From Candidatus Rokuibacteriota bacterium (GTDB taxonomy: Bacteria > Methylomirabilota > Methylomirabilia > Rokubacteriales > CSP1-6), in assembly GCA_003220535.1 (NCBI GenBank), contig QHSU01000057.1, positions 231,397-295,396 on the forward strand: a DNA stretch of 64,000 nucleotides, read 5' to 3'. This document shows, one piece after another, positions 35,222 through 44,064 of the stretch. The notes under the pieces were generated by a model, which was not told the DNA's origin, ran no database searches, and saw nothing but the letters and a program-made list of their open reading frames with translations. The first letter of the stretch is position 1. Each line of letters starts with the position of its first letter. Position numbers and translations under genes: made by a program.

Positions 35222-36865
35222 ATGCGCGCGCTCCACCCAGCGCGTCCCGCCGTCGGCCCGGCAGTGCTGATCGCCCTCGGGAGCATCGCCATCGTGATCT
35301 TCGCGAGCCTCTTCGACGGATCGTTCGTCCAGAACGACACGGCGCAATACGTGAGCATGGCCGAGAACTTGATGGCGGGGCAGGGGTTGGCGACCAGCCT
35401 GGTCTGGACGGCGGAGCACCATCTGCTGGGCGGCCTGCCCGTCGCACAGACCAACATGCCTCCGGGCTATCCGATGCTCATCGCGCTCGTCAGCCAACTC
35501 GGCGTCGAGCCCCTGCGGGCGGCCCTGCTCGTCTCCGTGGCGTGCTTCAGCGTGATCCCTCTCGTCCTGTATCAGATCCTCAGGGCCGGCGGGCAGCCCG
35601 CGGTCCGGTGCCTCGCGATGAGCGGCGTCTGGCTCGTCCTTCCCGTCGTCTGGTTCAATGTCCTGGCCTGCCTCAGCGAGATGAGCTACACGCTGCTCAC
35701 CGTCCTGAGTCTGGCCTGCGTGACGCGGAGTGATCGTGACCCGGCGAACAGGCACGCATGGCTGTTCGCGGCCGGGACGCTCGCCGGGCTGTCCTTCATC
35801 GTGCGCTATGCCGGGATCGTCTTTATCGCGAGCCTGGGCGGGCTGTTCCTCCTTCGGGCGGCGCACCGACGAGAGGCGCGTTCGGTTTGGAACCTGCTCC
35901 TGGTGGCGAGCCCGTCGGCGGCGCTCGCCCTGATGCTCCTCGTCAGGAACTATTGGCTAGCCGGGAGGCTCGCGGGTGGCCTCCGCGGCGATGAGGGCAA
36001 CTCCACGTCGGCGGTGCTTCAGAGCGTGTACTGGTCGCTGAGTGAGGTGTCCGGATTTTCAAAGGCCGGACTCCTGCGTGGTGACCTGCCGGAGTGGGTG
36101 TTGGTCCTCTTCGTAGTGAGCACCCTCGGGTGTCTCACCCTCGGGTTGCGCCTGACCGTCAACTGGTCCGTGCTGCGGGCGCCGGGGCCCCAGTCGCACG
36201 CCTGGCTGGCGTTGGTCTACGTGGCGGGCACGCTCGGCGCGATCATGATCGCAGCGAAGGCTCACGCGTCGGGCGTGGTGTCGTCCCGCTACCTCGTGCC
36301 GCTGGTCCCGTTCGCTCTCCTGCTGGTCGCGTCCGGTCTGGACCTGATCCACTGTGACCCCCGGAGCCGACGCCAGAGGACAATGGCCGCGGCGCTTCGC
36401 TGGGGCGCGTTCGCCGTCTTCCTGGTCGGACAGGTCAACGTGGCGGGGTATCAACGAGGTGTCCTGCTCGAGCGCCCGTACCGCCAGATCGATAGCGCAT
36501 TGCAACAGCCGTTCGGCTCGGGAACGCTCCGCGATTTCTTGCGCCAACGGGTGGCCCAGGGCGCCCCCCTCCTGGGCAACGAGGCGCAGCTGACGGGAGC
36601 GGTGCTGGACAGGCCGGCGGTGGGGCTGCCCGGCCCCGGGTACACGCACACGATCTGGACTGAAGACGAAGCCCGGCGCGTGGTGGGGAAGTACCGGATC
36701 GCCTACGTGCTCTTCTTTCCCCATCTGTTCGACCTGTCCTCGCCCGACGCGGTCAACCAGACCTTCTTCAGGGACCTCAAGCAGGGGAGAGTCCCGCCGT
36801 GGCTTGAGCCGACCTTCTCCTCGGCCAGCGTTCGCCTGTACCGGGTGAACGCCTCCGGTGCATGA
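35222..36865 (+). CDS. GT39/PMT-like polytopic glycosyltransferase
   Basis: 547 residues with about ten transmembrane segments. Early loop SLFDGSFVQNDTAQYVSMAENLMAG holds the Asp-rich first periplasmic loop (landmark NDTAQYVSMAENL), then NMPPGYPMLIALV. This matches GT-C enzymes that use polyprenyl-phosphate sugars and act on the periplasmic side. Start ATG directly follows the SDR stop. The DPM1-like gene at 27780 could supply the donor. A pure hypothetical membrane protein is the alternative. Confidence 0.75.
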   Translation: MRALHPARPAVGPAVLIALGSIAIVIFASLFDGSFVQNDTAQYVSMAENLMAGQGLATSLVWTAEHHLLGGLPVAQTNMPPGYPMLIALVSQLGVEPLRAALLVSVACFSVIPLVLYQILRAGGQPAVRCLAMSGVWLVLPVVWFNVLACLSEMSYTLLTVLSLACVTRSDRDPANRHAWLFAAGTLAGLSFIVRYAGIVFIASLGGLFLLRAAHRREARSVWNLLLVASPSAALALMLLVRNYWLAGRLAGGLRGDEGNSTSAVLQSVYWSLSEVSGFSKAGLLRGDLPEWVLVLFVVSTLGCLTLGLRLTVNWSVLRAPGPQSHAWLALVYVAGTLGAIMIAAKAHASGVVSSRYLVPLVPFALLLVASGLDLIHCDPRSRRQRTMAAALRWGAFAVFLVGQVNVAGYQRGVLLERPYRQIDSALQQPFGSGTLRDFLRQRVAQGAPLLGNEAQLTGAVLDRPAVGLPGPGYTHTIWTEDEARRVVGKYRIAYVLFFPHLFDLSSPDAVNQTFFRDLKQGRVPPWLEPTFSSASVRLYRVNASGA

Positions 36866-38211
36866 TGCACATCGATTTCCTCCTCGACGTGTTCCGGCGG
36901 AACTCGGACAGAGACGCCGTGGTCTGGCGGGACCAGACATCCTCGTATGCTTGGCTGGCGGACGCGGTGGAGGCGTGGACCCGGTTCTTGCGAGACCGAG
37001 CGGTGGCGCCGGGCACGGTGGTGAGCCTGGAAGCCGATTTTTCTCCGACCTCGATCGCCCTTCTCCTCGCTCTGGTGAACCAGAGCTCCATCATCGTTCC
37101 CCTGACTCCCTCAATCGAGGCGAAGAAACCCGAGTTCCGCGAGATCGCCCAGGTCGAAGCCACGGTCTCCGTCGCTAACAACGATCGCGCGCACCTGGAA
37201 AACACCGGCGTCGAGGCGACGCACGAGCTCATCGCGGGTTTTCGGAGCGCGGGCCGTCCCGGGCTCGTCCTCTTCTCGTCCGGCTCCACCGGGACGAGCA
37301 AAGCGGCGGTCCACGACTTCATTCCGCTCCTGGAGAAGTTCAAGGTTCCCCGGCACTCGCTGCGCACGCTCACGTTTCTGCTCTTCGACCACATCGGGGG
37401 CGTGAACACGCTCCTCTACGTTCTCTCCAACGCGGGTTGTGTCGTGACGGTCCCGAACCGCTCGCCCGATCTGGTCTGCGCCGCCATCGAGAAGCACCGG
37501 GTGCAGCTCCTCCCCACGTCGCCCACCTTCATCAACCTGCTCCTGGCGAGTGAGGCGTATCAGCACCACGACCTCTCCAGCCTGGAGTTGGTGACGTACG
37601 GGACCGAGGTCATGCCCGAGAGCACCCTGGAGCGGTTCCACCGGCTGTTTCCCCGGGTGCGGCTGCAGCAGACGTACGGCCTCTCGGAAGTCGGGATCCT
37701 CCGGGCGCAGTCCAAGTCCGCCGACTCCCTCTGGGTCAAGGTGGGCGGGGATGGATTCGAGACGCGGATCGTCGATGGGATGCTCCAGATCCGAGCGCGG
37801 TCGGCGATGCTCGGCTATCTGAACGCCCCGAGCCCGTTCACCGCCGACGGGTGGCTACCGACGGGCGATGCCGTGGACGTGGACGGGGAGTACCTCCGCA
37901 TAAGAGGGCGCCAGTCCGAGCTCATCAACGTCGGGGGGGAAAAGGTCTATCCGGCGGAAGTGGAGAGCGTGCTGCAGACCATGGAGGGCGTGAAGGACGT
38001 CACCGTCAGTGGCGAGGCGAATCCCATCACCGGGCAGATGGTCACGGCGAAGATCAAGCTCTCGACCGCGGAAACACTCTCCGAGTTCAGGAAACGGATG
38101 CGGCTCTTCTGCGCGGACAAGCTTCCGGCTTTCAAGATCCCGCAGAAAGTCGCTCTCGTGAACGACGCGATGCACGGTGAACGGTTCAAGAAGATGCGGA
38201 GGGTGTCGTGA
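36862..38211 (+). CDS. Acyl-adenylating enzyme (ANL superfamily AMP-ligase)
   Basis: 449 residues. Core motif FSSGSTGTSKAAVHDF near 138-153, QQTYGLSEVG, hinge and C-domain INVGGEKVYPAEVESVL, and the catalytic lysine region ERFKKMRRVS at the very C-terminus. It is somewhat shorter than typical acyl-CoA synthetases (about 500-550). It overlaps the GT39 gene by 4 nt and the GNAT gene by GTGA. It likely adenylates a carboxylic acid and loads the nearby ACP. Confidence 0.9.
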   Translation: MMHIDFLLDVFRRNSDRDAVVWRDQTSSYAWLADAVEAWTRFLRDRAVAPGTVVSLEADFSPTSIALLLALVNQSSIIVPLTPSIEAKKPEFREIAQVEATVSVANNDRAHLENTGVEATHELIAGFRSAGRPGLVLFSSGSTGTSKAAVHDFIPLLEKFKVPRHSLRTLTFLLFDHIGGVNTLLYVLSNAGCVVTVPNRSPDLVCAAIEKHRVQLLPTSPTFINLLLASEAYQHHDLSSLELVTYGTEVMPESTLERFHRLFPRVRLQQTYGLSEVGILRAQSKSADSLWVKVGGDGFETRIVDGMLQIRARSAMLGYLNAPSPFTADGWLPTGDAVDVDGEYLRIRGRQSELINVGGEKVYPAEVESVLQTMEGVKDVTVSGEANPITGQMVTAKIKLSTAETLSEFRKRMRLFCADKLPAFKIPQKVALVNDAMHGERFKKMRRVS

Positions 38212-38900
38212 TCCGTGAGATCGATCCCGCCAACCGGGGGGACGTCGCGGCGATCAGCGGTCTGCACCTCAGGCTGCTCGGGCACGGGCCCATGGCGCGT
38301 CTGGGCGAGATGTTTCTGCGACGGTTCTGCTACGGCGTCCTCCTGCGCGACGACCTCATGCGGGCGGCGCTCTTCGAGGTGGACGGCCGCCAGGCGGGCT
38401 TCGTGGCCTACACGAGCGGCTCCATCACCTTTCACCGCGAGGCCGTCAGACGCCACTGGGCCTACGTGGCGTGGCTGATCGCCCTGTCCATGGTCCACGA
38501 TCCGCGGCTGGTGGCGCGCGTGCTCAAGGCCGTCCGGCTGATGTTCTCGCGGCGCGCCGAGCTCGACCTGGGCCGCGACCCACTGGGAGAAGTCCTCGCG
38601 ATCGGGGTGCTACCCGAATACCTGACCCCGCAGTTCGTGCGCCGGACCGGGGTCCGGATCGGGGACGAGCTCGTCGCGCACGCGGCCGCCTACTTGCGGC
38701 GGACGGGAGTCGACCGGATGCGGATGGTCGTCGAGGCCCACAACAAGCCGGCGCTGCTGTTCTACCACCGCCTGGGTGGGCGGTTCGAGCCGTACGAGCA
38801 CGCCGGCGAGCCGATGGTGCACGTGTGGTTCGACCTGCAAGGACCGGCCGACCGCGCGGCGGAGGCCGAGGCGTCGCTACCCTGTAACGCGGCGAGGTGA
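38208..38900 (+). CDS. GNAT-family acyltransferase
   Basis: 230 residues from GTG 38208, overlapping the ligase stop. GNAT landmarks: GDVAAISGLHLRLLGHGPMARLG (N-terminal), FVAYTSGSITFHRE, LAIGVLPEYLTPQFVRRTGVRIG and MVVEAHNKPALLFYHRLGGRFE, the usual C-terminal N-x3-A-x3-Y signature. It could transfer the ACP-bound acyl group to an amino sugar, but this is inference from position. Nothing marks the acyl donor. Confidence 0.8.
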   Translation: MIREIDPANRGDVAAISGLHLRLLGHGPMARLGEMFLRRFCYGVLLRDDLMRAALFEVDGRQAGFVAYTSGSITFHREAVRRHWAYVAWLIALSMVHDPRLVARVLKAVRLMFSRRAELDLGRDPLGEVLAIGVLPEYLTPQFVRRTGVRIGDELVAHAAAYLRRTGVDRMRMVVEAHNKPALLFYHRLGGRFEPYEHAGEPMVHVWFDLQGPADRAAEAEASLPCNAAR

Positions 38901-38905
38901 GGCGG

Positions 38906-39574
38906 ATGTCAAGTCAGGCGGCCAGCACGATCGAACACGGTCGATACTCCGACGTCGAGTATCTGCAATACCGGGCTCCGCGGTGGATCGAGGTCGCGCG
39001 GACTGTCGCCGGGCTTCTGACCTGGCCTGTGGTCTGGCCCCTCGCCATGCTCAGCCGGACCTCGGACATGCTCTTCCGCACCGTGTCCGAGCTCCTGAGC
39101 CTCGTTCCCTACGTCGTCGGTGTCGTTGTGAGAGCAGAGTTCTATCGCTTCGCCCTCGCGCACTGTGGCCGGAACGTCGTCATCGAGCTTGGTGCGGTCT
39201 TCATCTACCACGACATCTCGATCGGGGACAACGTGACGATCAACCGGTACAGCGTCATCCATCACTGCGACATCGGCAGCTACGCGCTCGTGGGTGAGCA
39301 CTCGGTGTTGCTGAGCGGCTCTCGGCAACACGACATCGACCGCACCGACATCCCCATGGCTCTGCAGCGAGGGCGCAAGAAGCGCATCGCGCTCGGCGAC
39401 GACTGCTGGATCGGCGCCCACGCGGTCGTGATGGAGGATGTGGGTCGCGGGGCCATCGTGGGCGCCGGCGCCATCGTCACGAAGCCGGTGGGGGAGCTCA
39501 TGATCGTGGCTGGCAATCCCGCTCGACCGATCCGCCGGCGCGGCGAGCCGGCGCCCGCCATCGATCCGCGTTGA
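38906..39574 (+). CDS. Left-handed beta-helix (hexapeptide) O-acetyltransferase
   Basis: 222 residues from ATG 38906 after GAGGTGAGG; GTG 38897 is an in-frame alternative. A hydrophobic region (VAGLLTWPVVWPLAML and LLSLVPYVVGVVV) precedes hexapeptide coils: CGRNVVIELGAVFIYHDISIGD, IGSYALVGEHSVLLSGS, IGAHAVVMEDVGRGAIVGAGAIV. This is the CatB/WcaF shape with an extra membrane-binding N-terminus. Likely O-acetylates the glycan. Confidence 0.83.
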   Translation: MSSQAASTIEHGRYSDVEYLQYRAPRWIEVARTVAGLLTWPVVWPLAMLSRTSDMLFRTVSELLSLVPYVVGVVVRAEFYRFALAHCGRNVVIELGAVFIYHDISIGDNVTINRYSVIHHCDIGSYALVGEHSVLLSGSRQHDIDRTDIPMALQRGRKKRIALGDDCWIGAHAVVMEDVGRGAIVGAGAIVTKPVGELMIVAGNPARPIRRRGEPAPAIDPR

Positions 39575-39584
39575 GCCCGTGGCG

Positions 39585-40343
39585 ATGAGTCACGTCCACG
39601 GTGACACATGCGAGCGAGCCCGCGAGCCCGGCGGACCGACCCGGCCCCCAATGGAGGACCACTGGGACGCGTACTGGAATCGACTGGAAGAGCACGTCAT
39701 CTTTCGTGTGGAGGCGGCCGATTACGTCGCCCGTCTGGAGGCCGCGATTGGCTTCGACACCAGCACGCGGGTGCTGGACTTCGGCTGCGGGTTCGGATTC
39801 GTCGCCGAGCTCCTCGCGCCGAGCGTCGCGACACTGTTCGCGTTCGACGCGTCGGATCACATGCGGCGTCGGGCGCGGCTCCGGCTCGCCGGCTACGCCA
39901 ACGCACGAGTTCTGGGCGCGCTCGCGGGGTGGCCGTCGGCGCTCCGGTTCGACCTCATCTTGGTCAACAGCGTCGTGCAGTACATGGCGCGAGAGGAGTT
40001 TCACCGATGGCTGGAGCAATGGCGCCCGATGCTCGCTCCCGGGGGACGCCTCGTGCTCTCGGACCTCGTCACCCACAACGTCGAGCCACTCCGCGAAGTA
40101 GTCGACATGCTGGCCCTGAGCGCTCGACGCGGGTGCCTGATGCGCGTCGTGCGGAAGGCGCTCGGAGAGCTTCGCCACTACGCCAGGACGCGGCGCGTCC
40201 GGCCACTTTTCCGGATCGCCTTCGGCGAGCTGCGTGAGCGAGCCGGCCAGCTGGGGCTGGCGGTAGACATCCTGCCAACGAACCTGACATACCGGAACAC
40301 GCGGGCCACCGCGATTCTCTCAATACCGGCGGCCGACCGTTGA
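39585..40343 (+). CDS. Class I SAM-dependent methyltransferase
   Basis: 252 residues from ATG 39585 (GTG 39579 is also possible). Motif I is RVLDFGCGFGFVAELLA, then LFAFDASDHMRRRARLRL, and FDLILVNSVVQYMAREEF. C-terminal landmarks are APGGRLVLSDLVTHN. It overlaps the next gene start region closely. The methyl acceptor is unknown; one of four methyltransferases in the locus. Confidence 0.83.
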   Translation: MSHVHGDTCERAREPGGPTRPPMEDHWDAYWNRLEEHVIFRVEAADYVARLEAAIGFDTSTRVLDFGCGFGFVAELLAPSVATLFAFDASDHMRRRARLRLAGYANARVLGALAGWPSALRFDLILVNSVVQYMAREEFHRWLEQWRPMLAPGGRLVLSDLVTHNVEPLREVVDMLALSARRGCLMRVVRKALGELRHYARTRRVRPLFRIAFGELRERAGQLGLAVDILPTNLTYRNTRATAILSIPAADR

Positions 40344-41209
40344 TGCGGACGTTCGCTTTCCGGCTACTGCCGGCGATGCTGCTGCTCCCGCTCTTCCTGG
40401 GATTGGCGGCTAGCTCGGAGCCGGCCGACTACGCCCGGGCGCCTGTCTTGTTCGTCCACGGCCACGGCCTGTCCTCCGCCGACTGGCGACCGCTGATCGA
40501 GTACCTGGCTGCGAACGGGTATGCGCGCGAATACTTGCACGGTGTGGACATCGTCCCGAACACGATGGCCAACGCGCAAGCCGCCACGTCGGTGATCGCG
40601 CCGGCGGTCGACTCGCTGCTCGCCAGGGCGAAGACCGCCGCCCAGAGGGCCGGGTACCGCGGTGAGGTGCCGCGCCGGCTCGACATCGTCTCGCACAGCA
40701 TGGGCGTGGTGAGCAGCCGGTGGTACGCGGCCAAGCTCCGTCCCGAGCGCGTCCGCACCTGGATCGGCCTGGCCGGAGCGAACCACGGCACGCAGGCGCT
40801 CTGCCCCTTCCAAGATGAGGCGTCCCGAGAAATGTGCCCCGCCTTCGCGAGCAATGCGCGGACGCACGCGCTGCAGGTGGCTCTCAATGGCACGGAGAGA
40901 GAGCGGGTCGACGAGACACCCTATGGTCTCGGACCCGACCGACCGGCCGTCCCGCGCATCCCTCCCGATGGCACGCGCAGCATCCTCTATCTCACTGTCC
41001 GAGTCGAGCCGGACGACTGGATCCAGCCCGAGCGCAGTGCGCTCCTGGATGGAGCCGGAGGCGTGCCGATCCGGGTGCCGGCCGGCGTACCGGTTCGGCA
41101 AACCAGCCCGGGTAACTTCCTCTTTCAGGAGCCGGTCGGGCACGATCCTCTGCTCCTGCATCCGGACCTGCTCCGTCTCGTTGCCGCCATGCTGGCCGCC
41201 CGCGACTGA
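40343..41209 (+). CDS. Secreted alpha/beta-hydrolase (lipase/esterase-like)
   Basis: 288 residues from ATG 40343. Signal peptide about residues 1-24 (LLPAMLLLPLFLGLAASS). Oxyanion-hole strand VLFVHGHGLSSADWRPL, nucleophile elbow DIVSHSMGVVSSRWY (Ser near 117), and a C-terminal GHDPLLLHPDLLR with the likely catalytic His. It resembles lipases of the triacylglycerol-lipase/PGAP1 group. In an acylated-polysaccharide locus it could be a periplasmic deacylase. It is the last gene of the 13095-41209 run, before a 195-bp leader. Confidence 0.8.
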   Translation: MRTFAFRLLPAMLLLPLFLGLAASSEPADYARAPVLFVHGHGLSSADWRPLIEYLAANGYAREYLHGVDIVPNTMANAQAATSVIAPAVDSLLARAKTAAQRAGYRGEVPRRLDIVSHSMGVVSSRWYAAKLRPERVRTWIGLAGANHGTQALCPFQDEASREMCPAFASNARTHALQVALNGTERERVDETPYGLGPDRPAVPRIPPDGTRSILYLTVRVEPDDWIQPERSALLDGAGGVPIRVPAGVPVRQTSPGNFLFQEPVGHDPLLLHPDLLRLVAAMLAARD

Positions 41210-41404
41210 CGTCGGCGGGCGCGGTGAAGAGCAAAGCGAGTCTGTGCGGACCGGGCCAGCGGCGGCCGCACTGTTCGTAGTGGCGCACGGGTTACCGTCT
41301 CGAGCTTTCAGGGAGTTTCGCCATGCTTCATACGGGTCGGCCTGATTGCGTTCCCCCCCGATTCCAGGATCTCGTCGCAGGATGACCGTACCGAGGAGTC
41401 GGCG
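41210..41404 (+). promoter_or_regulatory. Leader of the first RCC1/Big_2 gene
   Basis: 195 bp without a gene. It contains an inverted repeat GTGCGG (41244-41249) and CCGCAC (41266-41271) and a GTGGCGCACGGGTTACCG patch. CGGCCTGATTG and CCAGGAT near its end recur in the leader of the second RCC1 gene at 43865-44064, so the two genes were duplicated with their leaders. No convincing sigma-54 or riboswitch match was found. Confidence 0.5.
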
Positions 41405-43864
41405 ATGAACAGCAAAACGAAACTGTCCGTGGCGACAATGGTCGTTGCGCTCGCCTGCGCTCTGACCGCCGGCGAGGTCGCCGCGCAGACGATCACCGTC
41501 GCGCCGGCGAGTCCCACCATCGCGGTGGGGCAGACCCAGCAGTTCACGGCGACGGGAGTGGGCACGGCTACGGCCATCGACATGGGCGCCTTTCACTCCT
41601 GCGCCCGGTTTCAGGACGGCACGGTGCGCTGCTGGGGGAACAACGTCTCGGGCCAGCTCGGGGACGGGACCCAGACCGATTCCTCGATGCCGGTGGCGGT
41701 CGTTGGGATCACCGGCGCTGCGGCGGTCACCGGCGGCGGCTTCCACACGTGTGCACGCTTTCCCGATGGCACGCTGCAATGCTGGGGACGGAACAACGCC
41801 GGCCAGCTCGGCGACCCGGCCACCCTGCGCGAGGCCGTCACCACCCCGGTGCGGGTCACCGGAATCACCACCGCCACTGCGGTGAGCGCCGGCGGGTTCC
41901 ACACGTGCGCGCTGCCGGGCGACGGCACGGTGCGCTGCTGGGGCCAGAACGACTACGGGCAGCTCGGGAACGGGACCAGCGATCCGGTTCCCGACAGCCC
42001 CTCGACCTTCAACCCCACGCCGGTGACGGTCAGCGGCATCACCACCGCGGTGGCGATCTCGGCTGGCGGTTGGTACACCTGCGCCCTGCTCCAGAACGGC
42101 ACGATTCGGTGCTGGGGGGACAACACCTACGGCCAGCTCGGCGACGGCGCCACCATTGCGCCGCCCACCGTCCGCATTGCGTCCACGCCCGTCACCGTCA
42201 GCGGGATCACGACCGCGGTCGCGATCGACGCGGGGATCTTCCACGTGTGCGCGCTCCTTCAGGACGGCAGCGCGCGCTGCTGGGGCCGCAACGGGGACGG
42301 CCGGCTCGGCAACGGGAGCACGGCGAATTCCTCCACGCCGACGGCAGTCCCGGGCGTCAATCCCGTCGCCCTCGGGGCTGGCGCCGAGCACGCGTGCGCC
42401 GTGCTCGGAGACGGCACGGTGCGCTGCTGGGGGGACAACAACTGGGGTCAGCTCGGCAACGGGTCCCCAGAAGGCACAACGTCCACGATCCCGGCGGCGC
42501 CGGCCACGGGGATCACCACCGCCATCGCCACCTCCGCCGGGGCCGAGCACAATTGCGTGCTCCTTCGGGACGGCACCGTGCGCTGTTGGGGGAACAACAA
42601 TTTCGGTCGGGTCGGGGTTGGGACCACTGCGGCCGGTACGCGACCCTGCCTGAACAGTCCCTCCTGTGCGTTCAGCCCGGTGGCGGTCGACGGGATCGGT
42701 GGGGTGGTGTGGACGAGCAGCGACACGACGGTCGCGACCATCGATGCGAACGGGTTGGCCACGGCGCGTGGCCCCGGATCCACCACGATCACGGCCGCGT
42801 CTGGCGGCCGCAGTGGGAGCACCGTCCTCACCGTCGCGACTCGCCCCACCCTCTCGGTGGTCCGCGAGGGCACGGGCGGCGGTACCGTGAGATCCGGTGA
42901 CGGGAGGATCGTGTGCGGGGCCACTTGCGCGGCCGACTACGCGAGCGGCAGCTCGGCGACCCTGACGGCAACCGCCGACCCCGGCTCCACCTTTGAGGGC
43001 TGGCGCGGCGGCGGCTGTGCTGGCACCGGTGCCTGCACCGTCACCCTCTCGGCCTCCACCACCGTCTTCGCCAGCTTCGGCGTCTTCCGCCCCGCCACCT
43101 TCACCCTGACGGTGACGGTCAACAACGCGGGCACCGGCAGCGGCACGGTGACCTCCAATGACGGCGGGATCAACAACTGCGGGACCAGTTGCTCGGCGTC
43201 CTACGATAGCGGCACGCCGGTGACCCTGACGGCGAGGCCGGCCACCGGATCCATCTTCACTGGCTGGAGCGGATGCGACGCGGTCTCTGGCACGACCTGC
43301 ACCGTGACCATGAACGCGGCGAGGTCGGTCACCGCCAGCTTCGCCCGGCAGCGCTTCACCCTCACGGTCGCGGTCAACAACGTGGGCACTGGCAGCGGCA
43401 CGGTGACCTCCAATGACGGTGGGATCAACAACTGCGGGGCCAGTTGCTCGGCCTCCTACGATAGCGGCACGCCCGTGACCCTGACGGCGAGGCCGGCCAC
43501 CGGATCCATCTTTACCGGCTGGAGCGGATGCGACACGGTCTCTGGTACGACCTGCACCGTGACCATGAACGCGGCGAGGTCAGTCACCGCCATCTTTGCC
43601 CCGCAGACGTTCACCCTCTCGGTGACCCGTCAGGGCAACGGCACCGTGACCTCCATCTCCCCTGACGGCAGGATCGACTGCGGGAGCGCTTGCTCGGCCT
43701 CCTACAACAGCGGCACCGTCGTGACCCTCAGGGCGACGCCGGGCTTGCTGTACGCCTTTGCAGGCTGGAGTGGCGGTGGCTGTTCTGGCACCGGCGACTG
43801 CGTCGTGACTCTGCGGGCGAATACGACAGTCACCGCCAGGTTCTCGTTCTTAGGGCTGTTCTAG
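41405..43864 (+). CDS. Secreted RCC1-propeller protein inserted in a Big_2 Ig-like domain, with InlB-like C-terminal repeats (1)
   Basis: 819 residues. Signal peptide to about residue 28 (VALACALTAGEVAAQ). Residues 29-50 (ITVAPASPTIAVGQTQQFTA) form the first strands of a Big_2 Ig fold, and residues about 435-480 (VWTSSDTTVATIDANGLATA) the rest. In between run about seven RCC1 repeats (HTCAR-x-DGTV-x-CWG-x-N-x-GQLG). After that come four InlB-like repeats of about 85 residues, each with four cysteines (IDCGTTC... and ...GGCSGTGDC). No membrane anchor or PEP-CTERM. Extracellular, probably glycan- or surface-associated; the function is unknown. Confidence 0.85.
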   Translation: MNSKTKLSVATMVVALACALTAGEVAAQTITVAPASPTIAVGQTQQFTATGVGTATAIDMGAFHSCARFQDGTVRCWGNNVSGQLGDGTQTDSSMPVAVVGITGAAAVTGGGFHTCARFPDGTLQCWGRNNAGQLGDPATLREAVTTPVRVTGITTATAVSAGGFHTCALPGDGTVRCWGQNDYGQLGNGTSDPVPDSPSTFNPTPVTVSGITTAVAISAGGWYTCALLQNGTIRCWGDNTYGQLGDGATIAPPTVRIASTPVTVSGITTAVAIDAGIFHVCALLQDGSARCWGRNGDGRLGNGSTANSSTPTAVPGVNPVALGAGAEHACAVLGDGTVRCWGDNNWGQLGNGSPEGTTSTIPAAPATGITTAIATSAGAEHNCVLLRDGTVRCWGNNNFGRVGVGTTAAGTRPCLNSPSCAFSPVAVDGIGGVVWTSSDTTVATIDANGLATARGPGSTTITAASGGRSGSTVLTVATRPTLSVVREGTGGGTVRSGDGRIVCGATCAADYASGSSATLTATADPGSTFEGWRGGGCAGTGACTVTLSASTTVFASFGVFRPATFTLTVTVNNAGTGSGTVTSNDGGINNCGTSCSASYDSGTPVTLTARPATGSIFTGWSGCDAVSGTTCTVTMNAARSVTASFARQRFTLTVAVNNVGTGSGTVTSNDGGINNCGASCSASYDSGTPVTLTARPATGSIFTGWSGCDTVSGTTCTVTMNAARSVTAIFAPQTFTLSVTRQGNGTVTSISPDGRIDCGSACSASYNSGTVVTLRATPGLLYAFAGWSGGGCSGTGDCVVTLRANTTVTARFSFLGLF
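43100..43609 (+). repeat. 255-bp in-frame tandem repeat within RCC1 gene 1
   Basis: Units 43100-43354 and 43355-43609 are nearly identical by eye at DNA level and encode two 85-residue InlB-like repeats (TFTLTV...NNCGTSCSASYDSGTP). The next unit from 43610 is divergent. Recent duplication or gene conversion is implied. Confidence 0.88.
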
Positions 43865-44064
43865 GGACAGCGTACGCCTGTCTCTCGAGCACCCGGCGCC
43901 GCGGCCGGAGGCTGCCCTGACTTTCCGTGGTGGCGTGAGAGTTCGCCACATCCAGTGTTCAGCGTTTCTCCGTGGCTGATTCAGGGCTCGGCCTGATTGA
44001 TCTGTCACGCTCGAGACTCCAGGATGGTTCACGAAGAGCTGAACGTGGAGGGGAAAGGTTGGAG
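43865..44064 (+). promoter_or_regulatory. Leader of the second RCC1/Big_2 gene
   Basis: 200 bp without a gene. A perfect inverted repeat GTGGCG-N8-CGCCAC lies at 43930-43949. It is not followed by a T-tract, so it is better read as an operator-like or structured leader element than as a terminator. CGGCCTGATTG and CTCCAGGAT are shared with the leader of gene 1. The ORF-track start at 43972 would extend the protein into this leader; I reject it. Confidence 0.5.

Noticed and set aside
43930-43949. GTGGCG-N8-CGCCAC hairpin as a terminator of RCC1 gene 1, or a sigma-54 site
   Set aside because: There is no T-tract, and GG to GC spacing is one base off the required 10.
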